A stretch of DNA of 24,194 nucleotides from assembly GCA_002385885.1 (NCBI GenBank), contig DGEI01000025.1:17110-41303 (forward strand), in the 5' to 3' direction. This document shows, one piece after another, positions 7,487 to 16,316 of this stretch (its first letter is position 1; each line of letters opens with the position of its first letter). The position numbers were made by a program, and so were the translations under genes. Source of the DNA: Firmicutes bacterium UBA3930 (lineage in GTDB: Bacteria; Bacillota; Clostridia; Caldicoprobacterales; Caldicoprobacteraceae). The notes beneath the pieces are model-generated. The model was not told where the DNA came from. It did no database searches and saw only the letters and a list, made by a program, of their open reading frames with translations.

Positions 7487-8178
7487 GAATGGTGGTTAAA
7501 TACTCAAAAGGTAAAAAAGTTAAATATATATCTCATCTGGAACTTATGCGAACAATTCATCGCGCATTGAGAAGGGCCGATATACCCGTGGCCTTTTCCC
7601 GGGGGTACAACCCACAGCCTAAGACGGCATTTGCCATGCCTCTCCCCGTTGGAATGACAAGTGAAGGAGAATACATGGATATTATACTGGATTCGCATTT
7701 ATGTCCTGAAATATTCTGTCAGCGCATGAATGATGCTCTCCCTGATGGTATTATGCTGTTGAAAGCAGTGGAGGTTGGTGAATCCCTTCCTTCTCTGATG
7801 AGCCTGATCGATCGGGCAGTGTATTTAATAACTGTACACAATCCGCCAAAGGATATAGATATAAAACTAAATCGTTTTCTGCAGCAAAATGAAATTGTCA
7901 TTAAAAAAGACAGTAAAAGGGGGGAACGGTTTGTCAATATAAAGCCTATGATTTTAAAGGCTGATATTCTAGGCTCTCAGGAAACGGATACAGCAATGGA
8001 AGTTGTGTTAAGTACGGGAAGCAGGGAATATTTGAATCCTGAGCACATGATAAAAGCATTTCTTGCGTATGCAGAAGGGGATGATTTTGAGGCATATTTT
8101 AATATTCACCGCGTTGATATGTTGATACCCGGAAATGACGGTTGTATGGCCCCTTTGGAATTGGGAAAAGGAGGATGA
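7483..8178 (+). CDS. DUF2344 / TIGR03936 family protein, partner of the radical SAM protein
   Basis: This 231-residue soluble protein begins with the family signature YSKGKKVKYISHLELMR and continues with RALRRADIPVAFSRGYNPQP and a PLPVGMTSEGEY motif. The same domain is fused to the C-terminus of the radical SAM protein in some bacteria, which suggests joint action; the biochemical role is unknown. The ATG at 7483 overlaps the upstream TGA (ATGA), a sign of translational coupling; ATG at 7489 is an alternative. The frame is open back to 7438, but that extension lies inside the upstream gene. Confidence 0.88.
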   Translation: MRMVVKYSKGKKVKYISHLELMRTIHRALRRADIPVAFSRGYNPQPKTAFAMPLPVGMTSEGEYMDIILDSHLCPEIFCQRMNDALPDGIMLLKAVEVGESLPSLMSLIDRAVYLITVHNPPKDIDIKLNRFLQQNEIVIKKDSKRGERFVNIKPMILKADILGSQETDTAMEVVLSTGSREYLNPEHMIKAFLAYAEGDDFEAYFNIHRVDMLIPGNDGCMAPLELGKGG

Positions 8179-8180
8179 GT

Positions 8181-9704
8181 TTGGGTAAGCGGATAATTGT
8201 TGATATTCATTATGATCAAAAGCGTGTTGCCATTATGGAGGACGGAGAACTGGCAGAATTCTATATGGAGGACGATGAAAACCAGGGCCTGGCAGGGAAC
8301 ATATACCGCGGCAGGGTGGTAAATGTACTGCCGGGAATGCAGGCGGCTTTTGTGGATATAGGCCTGGATAAGAATGCATTTCTATATGTAGGGGACATTA
8401 ATGTTGAGAATTCGGTTTTTGATTTTAACGGTTTGAATAATGAAGGGCAGACAAGAATAAAATCGCTGTCGATAAAGGATATTATAAAAGAAGGACAGGC
8501 AGTGACGGTCCAGATCCTGAAGGAACCGATGGGCACAAAGGGTGCACGACTGACTACAAATATTACTCTGCCGGGACGGTATGTGGTTCTGATGCCCACT
8601 CTGGATTATATCGGGGTCTCCAGGAGAATCGACAGCGAGGAAGAACGCAACCGCCTCAGGCAAATAGCCGAATCCGTAAAACCCAAGGGAATAGGACTGA
8701 TAGTAAGGACGGCCGCCAGAGATAAGAATGAGGAAGATTTAATACCTGATATTGAAATGCTGTGCCGGCTTTGGGAAAAAATAAAGAATGCTGAGAAAAC
8801 CGGAAGTGTACCCAGACTGCTGCATAAGGATGAAAGCTTGTTATACCGTACAATACGCGATATTTTTGATTCGGATGTAGAAAAGGTGGTTATCAACGAT
8901 TACGAGCAGTATGAAAAGGTGTTGGAACTTGTCAGAACGATTTGCCCGTCGCTGGAAGAGAGAGTGAAATATACAGATTTGAAAAGAAATTTGTTTGAAT
9001 TGTATGGAATAGAATCAAAAATTGAAAAAGCCATACAAAGGAAAGTATGGCTGAAAAGCGGCGGCTATATAGTAATTGATCCTACCGAAGCATTAACGGT
9101 TATTGATGTAAATACCGGCAAATATGTCGGAAAGGCTAATCTTGAAGATACGGTATTCAGAACAAATCTTGAGGCTGCCGAGGAAATACCTCACCAGATA
9201 CGATTACGTGATATAGGTGGAATTATTATTATCGATTTTATTGATATGGAACAGGAGGAACACCGGAAAAAAGTGCTGGAAGTGCTGTCCGAGGCTCTGA
9301 AAAAGGACAGAACAAAAACCAATGTAATTGGGCTGACAGGCCTTGGGCTGGTAGAAATAACCCGGAAAAAGGTACGTCCGCGCCTTTCCACGGTTTTTTT
9401 GAAGCCCTGTCCTTATTGCAACGGTACCGGCAGGGTATATTCGGAATCTTCTGTGATTGCAAAGGTAGAGAAGGAACTGGAGAGATTGTTCCAGAGGGAT
9501 AAGGTCTGGGGCGCACTGGTGAGGGTCCATCCCAGCGTTGCCCATGCATGGATATCGGATGATAAAAATGCCCTGGAACAGTTGGAGACTACTCTTGATA
9601 AGAAGATATGCATTGAAGCCGATGATAATCTTCATATTGAGGAAAGCCGTATAGAACTTCTTTACGGGCCGGGTGACCTGGAGAAGACCGTCCGGTTTTC
9701 TTAA
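8181..9704 (+). CDS. rng: Ribonuclease G (RNase E/G family)
   Basis: This single-strand endoribonuclease of the RNase E/G family acts in rRNA processing and mRNA decay. The 507 residues comprise an S1-like RNA-binding region near the start (GNIYRGRVVNVLPGMQAAFVD), a connecting RNase H-like part, and a DNase I-like catalytic part with D309 (VIDVNTGK) and D352 (IIIDFIDM). Their 43-residue spacing equals that of D303 and D346 in E. coli RNase E. The Zn-link CPYC (C410, C413) allows dimer and tetramer assembly. There is no long RNase E-type tail. AGGAGG (8169-8174) touches an ATG at 8175 but is 6 bases from TTG at 8181, so I prefer 8181. The gene is coupled to the DUF2344 gene and followed by a terminator. 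Confidence 0.92.
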   Translation: MGKRIIVDIHYDQKRVAIMEDGELAEFYMEDDENQGLAGNIYRGRVVNVLPGMQAAFVDIGLDKNAFLYVGDINVENSVFDFNGLNNEGQTRIKSLSIKDIIKEGQAVTVQILKEPMGTKGARLTTNITLPGRYVVLMPTLDYIGVSRRIDSEEERNRLRQIAESVKPKGIGLIVRTAARDKNEEDLIPDIEMLCRLWEKIKNAEKTGSVPRLLHKDESLLYRTIRDIFDSDVEKVVINDYEQYEKVLELVRTICPSLEERVKYTDLKRNLFELYGIESKIEKAIQRKVWLKSGGYIVIDPTEALTVIDVNTGKYVGKANLEDTVFRTNLEAAEEIPHQIRLRDIGGIIIIDFIDMEQEEHRKKVLEVLSEALKKDRTKTNVIGLTGLGLVEITRKKVRPRLSTVFLKPCPYCNGTGRVYSESSVIAKVEKELERLFQRDKVWGALVRVHPSVAHAWISDDKNALEQLETTLDKKICIEADDNLHIEESRIELLYGPGDLEKTVRFS

Positions 9705-9785
9705 GGGTTTTACTGAACTTATATGTCATTGAATTAAAGTACGTTTCCAGGATTAATTAATAAGGATAATTGTGTTTTGCGGTTA

Positions 9786-9836
9786 AAAAAGGTTTAACAG
9801 GGTGTTAATGCCGTTGTTGAGCCTTTTTATTTTTTT
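9786..9836 (+). terminator. Intrinsic terminator after rng
   Basis: AAAAAGGTTTAACA (9786-9799) pairs along its whole length with TGTTGAGCCTTTTT (9815-9828), counting two G-T wobbles, around a 15-base loop. The T-rich tract continues to 9836. It ends the minC-to-rng block, so the ribosomal genes often found next are not read through from here. Confidence 0.8.
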
Positions 9837-9880
9837 AGGGGAATTATGATCGTATCATCCGGTATTCATTAAAGCTGTTT

Positions 9881-10167
9881 CCTCACATTTGATTGAGGCA
9901 AATGTGTCCTTCTGGCTTGCAGGATACTAAGGAAATTACCTTGCGAAAAGGCTTAGAACCTGTTAGCGAAGCGGAGGACAGCCGGAGCCAGTCTAATGCG
10001 TCAGCGAGTTTTGGTGGAGGCCGGAACGAGTGCTGCAGGTTCTTAGCCTTGAGCTCCAGCGAGCGGAATAGTATTATTCATATACACTATTAAGCATTAT
10101 ATGAAGAATGCTATGGAGCCCCGGTGAGCGTGATGATATTCTGCAAAAACATCCAAATACTTTGGAT
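9881..10167 (+). ncRNA. Candidate structured RNA or hairpin-array element of unknown class
   Basis: No protein gene is convincing here, but the sequence folds densely. Hairpins are: CACATTTG/CAAATGTG at 9884-9906; AAGG/CCTT at 9929-9942; a 15-bp stem with one T-T mismatch pairing 9948-9962 with 10036-10050; GCTC/GAGC at 10053-10064; AGCATT/AATGCT at 10093-10112; ATCCAAA/TTTGGAT at 10151-10167. Bases 9951-10070 are about 57% GC against roughly 27% just downstream (10201-10260), typical of structured RNA in AT-rich spacers. GAGCTCCAGCGAGCG (10051-10065) recurs with three transitions at 10116-10130. I matched it to no riboswitch, 6S, tmRNA, SRP or RNase P feature. Strand is assumed; no promoter is clear. 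It might instead be a remnant or a dispersed repeat. From 10168 to 10276 I see nothing. Confidence 0.45.
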
Positions 10168-10276
10168 CCCTGCCTTTTGCTGAGTTTTGAGATATACAAT
10201 TCCCATGTAAAAATATATGTTTTGGTTAATAATAAGGAAAAGAACTGCTGACTGATGAAATACCATAAATTACAGC

Positions 10277-10305
10277 TTAAAATCTATGCTGATTATATAT
10301 ATAAT
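10277..10305 (+). promoter_or_regulatory. Sigma-A promoter for the glycogen cluster
   Basis: TTAAAA (10277-10282, 4 of 6) and a perfect TATAAT (10300-10305) are 17 bases apart. The predicted start near 10312 leaves a ~26-base leader carrying the GGAGG of glgB. This supports the glgB start at 10338, because an ATG at 10311 would lie at or before the transcription start. Confidence 0.65.
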
Positions 10306-10337
10306 AGTATATGAGTGCAAATATACCGGAGGATATA

Positions 10338-12260
10338 ATGAAGCACAACGGGATGTCTATAACCGACTACCAGTTATATCTGTTTAACCAGGGAACCAAC
10401 TATCACAGCTATAAGATGCTGGGCGCTCACCCAATTGACAGCGGCGGTACCGTTGGTACCCGTTTTGCTGTCTGGGCTCCCAATGCCCGTAGAGTCAGTG
10501 TGGTTGGTGATTTCAACAGCTGGGACGGTTCGGCTCATATAATGAACAGGCTGGGGGATTCAGGAGTATGGGAGATATTTATACCCGGTGTTAAGGAGTT
10601 TGAACTGTATAAATATGAAATTGAAGACTGCAACGGTTGTACCGCTATGAAGGCAGACCCTTACGCTTTTTACAGTGAACTAAGGCCGCGGACTGCATCG
10701 GTGGTGTACAACATTCACAACAGGTATAAATGGAGGGATGAGGAGTGGCAGGAATATAAGGCCGGCACGCCAATTTATGATAAGCCCGTATTAATCTACG
10801 AAGTTCATATTGGTTCATGGCGGAGAAAAGAGGGCAATGAATTTTTAAGTTACCGTGAAATAGCCCGAGAACTCATACCATATGTGAAATATATGGGTTA
10901 TACCCATATAGAGCTGCTGCCTGTAGCCGAATATCCCTACGACGGTTCCTGGGGATACCAGACCACTGGGTACTATTCGGTGACTTCCCGGTATGGAACT
11001 CCGGAAGATTTCATGTATTTTGTTGATGAATGTCATCTTGCAGGCATTGGAGTGATTATAGACTGGGTACCGGCTCACTTTCCAAAGGATGGACATGGAT
11101 TGATACGTTTTGACGGCACTGCCCTGTACGAACATGATGATCCCCGAAAGGGAGAGCATCCCCATTGGGGTACCCTTATATTTAACTACGGACGCAATGA
11201 AGTAAGAAGCTTTCTTATTTCAAATGCTATGTTCTGGCTTGACGTATACCATATTGACGGACTCCGGGTGGACGCGGTAGCCTCCATGTTATATCTGGAT
11301 TACGGAAAATCCCGGGGTGAATGGATTCCCAATCAATATGGCGGCAAGGAAAACCTGGAAGCCATTGATTTTATGAAGAAAATGAATGAAGTGGTATACA
11401 ATGCCTTTCCCAATACATTGATGATTGCTGAGGAATCTACTGCATGGCCAATGGTGACCAGGCCTGTATACCTTGGTGGACTGGGATTTAACTATAAATG
11501 GAACATGGGATGGATGAACGATATACTCCGCTATATGTCCATGGATCCAATATATAGAAAATGGCATCACGAAAGCCTTACGTTTTCAATGCTGTATGCA
11601 TTTTCTGAGAATTATATCCTTCCCCTGTCCCATGACGAAGTGGTTCATGGAAAGCGCTCTCTTTTGGACAAAATGCCCGGCGACTACTGGCAGAAATTTG
11701 CCAATCTTCGCTTGCTGTACGGCTACATGATAGCCCATCCGGGAAAAAAGCTTTTGTTTATGGGGTGCGAATTTGGGCAGTTTGTGGAATGGAGATTTTA
11801 TATGAGCCTTGACTGGCATCTTCTTGATTATGAGATGCACAGCAAGCTGCACCATTATGTCAGGAAGCTGAATCATTTTTATCTCGGGCACAGCGCACTT
11901 TGGGAGCGCGATCATGTATGGGATGGCTTCCGTTGGATCGATCCCCATGACTGCAGCCAGAGCATAATATCTTTCATCAGGAAGGGAATGGATCCGGATA
12001 ACTGGCTTATAGCGGTATGTAATTTTACACCGGTTGTCCGCCATGAATACAGGATAGGTGTGCCATTGGCGGGGGAATATGTTGAGGTGTTTAACAGCGA
12101 CGATCCCAACTTTGGAGGCTCGGGACAGGACAATCCCGGTACCATATTGTCGCAGAATATCCCCTGGCACGATTTTAGCCAGTCAATCAGCATTACCATT
12201 CCCCCTCTGGCAGCAGTATTCTTTGAATATGTTGACAAAAGGAGGCAGGCGAATTGCTAA
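10338..12260 (+). CDS. glgB: 1,4-alpha-glucan branching enzyme
   Basis: GlgB cuts alpha-1,4 glucan and rejoins it as alpha-1,6 branches during glycogen synthesis. The 640 residues comprise an N-terminal CBM48 beta-sandwich (FAVWAPNARRVSVVGDFNSW), a GH13 barrel with DWVPAHFP, GLRVDAVASM (nucleophile D312), AEES (acid/base E365) and LSHDEVVHGK (D433), and a C-terminal beta domain. The length fits bacterial branching enzymes lacking the extra N-terminal module. ATG at 10338 has GGAGG 5 bases upstream; the ATG at 10311 has no such site. It is the first gene of the glycogen cluster, and its last 7 bases overlap glgA. Confidence 0.95.
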   Translation: MKHNGMSITDYQLYLFNQGTNYHSYKMLGAHPIDSGGTVGTRFAVWAPNARRVSVVGDFNSWDGSAHIMNRLGDSGVWEIFIPGVKEFELYKYEIEDCNGCTAMKADPYAFYSELRPRTASVVYNIHNRYKWRDEEWQEYKAGTPIYDKPVLIYEVHIGSWRRKEGNEFLSYREIARELIPYVKYMGYTHIELLPVAEYPYDGSWGYQTTGYYSVTSRYGTPEDFMYFVDECHLAGIGVIIDWVPAHFPKDGHGLIRFDGTALYEHDDPRKGEHPHWGTLIFNYGRNEVRSFLISNAMFWLDVYHIDGLRVDAVASMLYLDYGKSRGEWIPNQYGGKENLEAIDFMKKMNEVVYNAFPNTLMIAEESTAWPMVTRPVYLGGLGFNYKWNMGWMNDILRYMSMDPIYRKWHHESLTFSMLYAFSENYILPLSHDEVVHGKRSLLDKMPGDYWQKFANLRLLYGYMIAHPGKKLLFMGCEFGQFVEWRFYMSLDWHLLDYEMHSKLHHYVRKLNHFYLGHSALWERDHVWDGFRWIDPHDCSQSIISFIRKGMDPDNWLIAVCNFTPVVRHEYRIGVPLAGEYVEVFNSDDPNFGGSGQDNPGTILSQNIPWHDFSQSISITIPPLAAVFFEYVDKRRQANC

Positions 12261-13693
12261 AGGTTTTATTTGCCGCTTCGGAAGGAGCGCCTTTTGTGAA
12301 GACGGGGGGATTGGGTGAGGTTATAGGTTCGCTGCCGGCAGCTTTAAGGCAGCTGGGGATAGATGCCAGGGTTATTTTGCCGAAGTACAGGCTTATTCCC
12401 CAGGAATTGAGGCAGAGTATACGATATATAAAACACATATATGTAAAGCTGGGCTGGAGATATCAGTACTGCGGAATAGAGGAGTCTGAATATAACGGTG
12501 TACCCTGTTATTTTATCGATAACGAGTATTATTTTGGACGGGATGTAGTTTATGGATACGGGGACGACGAAGTGGAACGCTATGCTTTTTTCTGCAGGGG
12601 GATACTGGATTCATTGATTCATACCGGCTTTATGCCCGATGTAATACATTGCCATGACTGGCAGACCGGTGCCATACCCGTATTATTGGAGGCTCACTAT
12701 CGCCATCTGGATTTTTACCGCCGGGTACGTACTCTGTTTACAATCCATAACCTGAAATACCAGGGTATTTTCGACAGGAAGATATTAGGGGATATATTGG
12801 ATTTGGGGGATGATTACTTTACACACGATAAACTGGAGTTCTATGGAAATGTTAATATACTGAAAGGCGGCCTGGTATATGCGAAACTTATAAATACCGT
12901 CAGTCCCACATATTCATATGAGATCCAGATGCCGTTCTTTGGCGAGGGACTGGATGGCTTGCTGAGGGCAAGAAAACATGAGCTGTTTGGCATATTAAAC
13001 GGGGTGGATTACAGCGTATACAATCCTGATTTCGATCCGCTTATATTTAAAAATTATGATCAGGATCATCCGGAGGGAAAGCTGGAGAATAAACTTAAAC
13101 TCCAGGAAACATTAGGGCTTGAAGTCTGCGGGGATATTCCCATGATAAGCATTATTGTAAGGTTGGTTCCTCAAAAGGGTATTGATCTGATTGTTCATGT
13201 TTTGGAGGAAATCCTTGCAATGAATGTACAGCTGGTGGTGTTAGGCACCGGGGAATGGCATTATGAGAATATATTCCGTGACGCTGCGAAAAGGTATCCA
13301 AAAAAACTTTCGGCCAATATCTTTTATGACAATACGCTGGCCCATCGGATATACGCCGGTTCCGATCTTTTTCTTATGCCTTCCCTGTACGAGCCGTGTG
13401 GTTTGGCACAACTGTTCAGCATGAAGTATGGGACTATCCCTATTGTCAGGGAGACGGGTGGGTTAAAAGATACCGTTCAACCCTATAACGAATTTACCGG
13501 TGAGGGAAATGGCTTTAGCTTTGCAAATTATAATGCCCATGATATGTTGTATACCATAAAAAGGGCTTTAAACTTCTATTACAATAAGGATATATGGCAT
13601 AGCCTGATGAGGAGGGCTATGCAGTGCGACTACAGCTGGAAACGTTCGGCCATGGAATATATTGCACTGTACAAACGCCTGGTGGAAGCTTAG
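12254..13693 (+). CDS. glgA: Glycogen synthase (ADP-glucose type, GT5)
   Basis: GlgA adds glucose from ADP-glucose to the non-reducing ends of glycogen. The 479-residue GT5 protein starts with the donor-binding KTGGLGEV motif (K16) and has HCHDWQTG, the FTIHNLKYQG motif and the catalytic-loop sequence EPCGLAQ followed by GGLKDTV near the C-terminus. The TTG start at 12254 has GGAGG 8 bases upstream and overlaps the end of glgB by 7 bases, indicating coupled translation. No ADP-glucose pyrophosphorylase gene is visible in the window, so the donor must be made from elsewhere in the genome. Confidence 0.95.
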   Translation: MLKVLFAASEGAPFVKTGGLGEVIGSLPAALRQLGIDARVILPKYRLIPQELRQSIRYIKHIYVKLGWRYQYCGIEESEYNGVPCYFIDNEYYFGRDVVYGYGDDEVERYAFFCRGILDSLIHTGFMPDVIHCHDWQTGAIPVLLEAHYRHLDFYRRVRTLFTIHNLKYQGIFDRKILGDILDLGDDYFTHDKLEFYGNVNILKGGLVYAKLINTVSPTYSYEIQMPFFGEGLDGLLRARKHELFGILNGVDYSVYNPDFDPLIFKNYDQDHPEGKLENKLKLQETLGLEVCGDIPMISIIVRLVPQKGIDLIVHVLEEILAMNVQLVVLGTGEWHYENIFRDAAKRYPKKLSANIFYDNTLAHRIYAGSDLFLMPSLYEPCGLAQLFSMKYGTIPIVRETGGLKDTVQPYNEFTGEGNGFSFANYNAHDMLYTIKRALNFYYNKDIWHSLMRRAMQCDYSWKRSAMEYIALYKRLVEA

Positions 13694-13783
13694 CGGTACA
13701 GCGCAAAAAGAAATATGGCCTGATGAAGATTATATGTTGTTTGGATTATAAAATGATTGTTTGTAAAGGGGTGTGGGTCGCTT

Positions 13784-16282
13784 ATGGGACCTGTAATGGG
13801 TTTGGGAGAAGGAAGCACTGATGTAACTTGTACAAATACAAATGTAAGTTTGGGTAACAATAAGGAAAGAATAAAAGAATGTATTATAAATAAACTGCAG
13901 TTCAGCCTTGGAACCGCTCTTGAAGATGCAGCGCAGGAACAGCTGTATAAAGCGGTGGCCCTGGTTGTCAGAGATGAAATAATGAAGATATGGTTTAGTC
14001 ATAACCAGAACATGAAAAAACGAGATGAGAAAGAGCTGTATTATTTCTCTATGGAGTTTTTGATAGGCCCGGTTCTGGGAAACAATATAATGAATTTACT
14101 GGAAAGCGAAGCATACAGGGAAGCTTGCAGCGACCTTGGAATAGATTTGGAGAAAATAGAAGAACAGGAGAACGATCCCGGCCTGGGTAACGGAGGCCTT
14201 GGACGGCTTGCCGCCTGTTTTATGGATTCACTGGCATCCCTGGGATTGCCTGCTTTTGGATGCGGACTCAGATATGAATACGGCCTGTTTAAACAGGCGA
14301 TAAAAGACGGCTGCCAGGTAGAACTGCCGGATGATTGGTTATCTGACGGGGATACCTGGAGCATACCCCGGTTTAATGAACAGGAAGAGGTACGGTTTGG
14401 CGGCAGGGTGGAACAGGCCTGGGAAAATGACAGGATGGTGTTCAGGCATGTAGATTATGAGCCGGTCATTGCCGTTCCGTATGATATGCCGGTACTGGGG
14501 TATGGCTCTTCCAGGGTCAATACAATACGCCTGTGGAGCGCCAAATCCCCAAGCACCCTGGATATGGACTGCTTTAACAGGGGGGATTATATAGGGGCTG
14601 TCCGGAAAAAGGAACTTGATGAAGTGATCACCAAGGTTCTGTATCCCGAGGACAGTCATAATATGGGGAAGGTACTGCGTTTAAAACAGCAGTATTTCCT
14701 GGTATCGGCCACCGTCCAAAGCATGATCCGCCGGTTTAAGAGTAAATATAAAAATATACGGATGCTGCCGGAAAAGGCAGTGATCCACATCAATGACACA
14801 CATCCTGCGCTTGTGATTCCCGAACTGATGAGGGTGCTGATCGATGAAGAGGGATTGGACTGGGATACAGCCTGGGACATAACTGTAAAAACCTGTGCTT
14901 ATACCAATCATACCGTGATGAGTGAAGCCCTTGAGAGATGGCCTGTTTCCCTTGTCAGGGAGCTGCTGCCGAGGATATATATGATAATCCATGAAATAAA
15001 TGAACGTTACTGCAGGTATCTGTGGGAGAAATATCCCGGGCAGTGGGACAGGATCAGCAGGATGGCTGTTACAGCCCATGATGAGATCAGGATGGCCAAT
15101 TTATGCATTGTCGGATCCAGTTATATCAATGGTGTCTCCCGGCTTCATACAGAGATATTGAAGAAACATATATTTCAGGATTTTTATGCAAGCCATCCGG
15201 AAAAGTTCCTGGGGATAACCAACGGCATAGCCCACCGAAGATGGCTGCTCCGTGCCAATTCAAAACTGGCAGACCTTATAAATGAAATAATCGGGGATAA
15301 ATGGATTGAACAGCCCGAAAGGCTGGAGGAACTAAAAATATATGCGGATGATCCGGGGTTTAAGGAACAATTTAAGCGTATAAAGCATGACAACAAACGG
15401 AAGCTGGCTGGTTACATCATGGACGCCAACGGAATTAAGGTTGATCCGGATTCCTTGTTTGATATACAGATTAAACGGCTTCATGAATACAAAAGGCAGC
15501 TTCTGAACCTGCTTCATATAATGTACCTGTATAACCGGCTGTCGGAGGATCCCGGATTTGATATGCATCCAAGAACCTTTATATTTGGGGCGAAGGCTGC
15601 ATCGGGGTATCATATGGCCAAGCAAATAATAAGGCTCATACACTGCCTGGCTGACAGGATTAACCGGGATGAAAGAATTGGGGATAAGCTGAAGGTTGTT
15701 TTTCTGAACAATTACAGGGTGTCCCTGGCTGAAAAGATCATTCCTGCAGCCGAGGTGAGCGAGCAGATATCCACTGCAGGTAAAGAAGCTTCGGGTACGG
15801 GAAACATGAAGTTAATGCTCAACGGGGCTCTGACCGTAGGAACATTTGATGGAGCGAATGTCGAAATTTACAATGCTGTCGGTGCCGATAACATATTCAT
15901 ATTTGGTATGACGGCCAGGGAAGTGGAAGAGTTGTACCGCAGCGGGTCATATAACCCCCGGAAAATATACGAAAGCGATGATGATTTAAGAAAAATACTG
16001 GATCAGCTGGCCGGTGACTTTTTGACCCCTGGCGGCTACCCTGTATTTAAGGATATAGCAGATTCCCTCCTGACAGGAAATGGAGGTATGCCTGATCCCT
16101 ATATGGTCATCAAAGATTTTGACTCCTACAGACGTATACAACAGCAGGTTGACAAGGAATACCGCTGCCCTGGTATTTGGTGGAAGAAAGCCATTATCAA
16201 TACAGCCTGTGCCGGTGTTTTTTCAAGTGACTTAACTGTAGGAAAGTATAACGACCGTATATGGAAGCTGTCCGGCAGATGA
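13784..16282 (+). CDS. glgP: Glycogen/starch phosphorylase (GT35)
   Basis: This enzyme releases glucose-1-phosphate from glycogen or maltodextrin ends using phosphate and pyridoxal phosphate. The 832-residue protein (family about 800-850) has NDPGLGNGGLGRLAACF near residue 120, the glucan-site region NDTHPAL, and the PLP signature EASGTGNMKLMLNG with the Schiff-base lysine K676. The first ~25 residues are variable. ATG at 13784 has AAGGGG about 12 bases upstream; a TTG at 13757 and an ATG at 13796 are other options. It lies 90 bases after glgA without a visible terminator, so it is probably in the same transcript. Confidence 0.94.
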   Translation: MGPVMGLGEGSTDVTCTNTNVSLGNNKERIKECIINKLQFSLGTALEDAAQEQLYKAVALVVRDEIMKIWFSHNQNMKKRDEKELYYFSMEFLIGPVLGNNIMNLLESEAYREACSDLGIDLEKIEEQENDPGLGNGGLGRLAACFMDSLASLGLPAFGCGLRYEYGLFKQAIKDGCQVELPDDWLSDGDTWSIPRFNEQEEVRFGGRVEQAWENDRMVFRHVDYEPVIAVPYDMPVLGYGSSRVNTIRLWSAKSPSTLDMDCFNRGDYIGAVRKKELDEVITKVLYPEDSHNMGKVLRLKQQYFLVSATVQSMIRRFKSKYKNIRMLPEKAVIHINDTHPALVIPELMRVLIDEEGLDWDTAWDITVKTCAYTNHTVMSEALERWPVSLVRELLPRIYMIIHEINERYCRYLWEKYPGQWDRISRMAVTAHDEIRMANLCIVGSSYINGVSRLHTEILKKHIFQDFYASHPEKFLGITNGIAHRRWLLRANSKLADLINEIIGDKWIEQPERLEELKIYADDPGFKEQFKRIKHDNKRKLAGYIMDANGIKVDPDSLFDIQIKRLHEYKRQLLNLLHIMYLYNRLSEDPGFDMHPRTFIFGAKAASGYHMAKQIIRLIHCLADRINRDERIGDKLKVVFLNNYRVSLAEKIIPAAEVSEQISTAGKEASGTGNMKLMLNGALTVGTFDGANVEIYNAVGADNIFIFGMTAREVEELYRSGSYNPRKIYESDDDLRKILDQLAGDFLTPGGYPVFKDIADSLLTGNGGMPDPYMVIKDFDSYRRIQQQVDKEYRCPGIWWKKAIINTACAGVFSSDLTVGKYNDRIWKLSGR

Positions 16283-16316
16283 ATATGTTTACCCGGCATA
16301 AGAAGGAATGATATGG

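Noticed and set aside
9846..9858. Small palindrome ATGAT-CGT-ATCAT
   Set aside because: Five pairs in AT-rich sequence next to a terminator are expected by chance; there is no promoter beside it.
9893..10093. 66-codon plus-strand ORF in the gap after rng
   Set aside because: It starts at TTG or ATG without a ribosome binding site and is rich in Ser, Arg and Gly with no domain. It coincides exactly with the GC-rich inverted repeats, so structured RNA explains the openness of the frame better.
11586..12170. 194-codon minus-strand ORF inside glgB
   Set aside because: It is an antisense shadow of a well-identified gene without its own signals.
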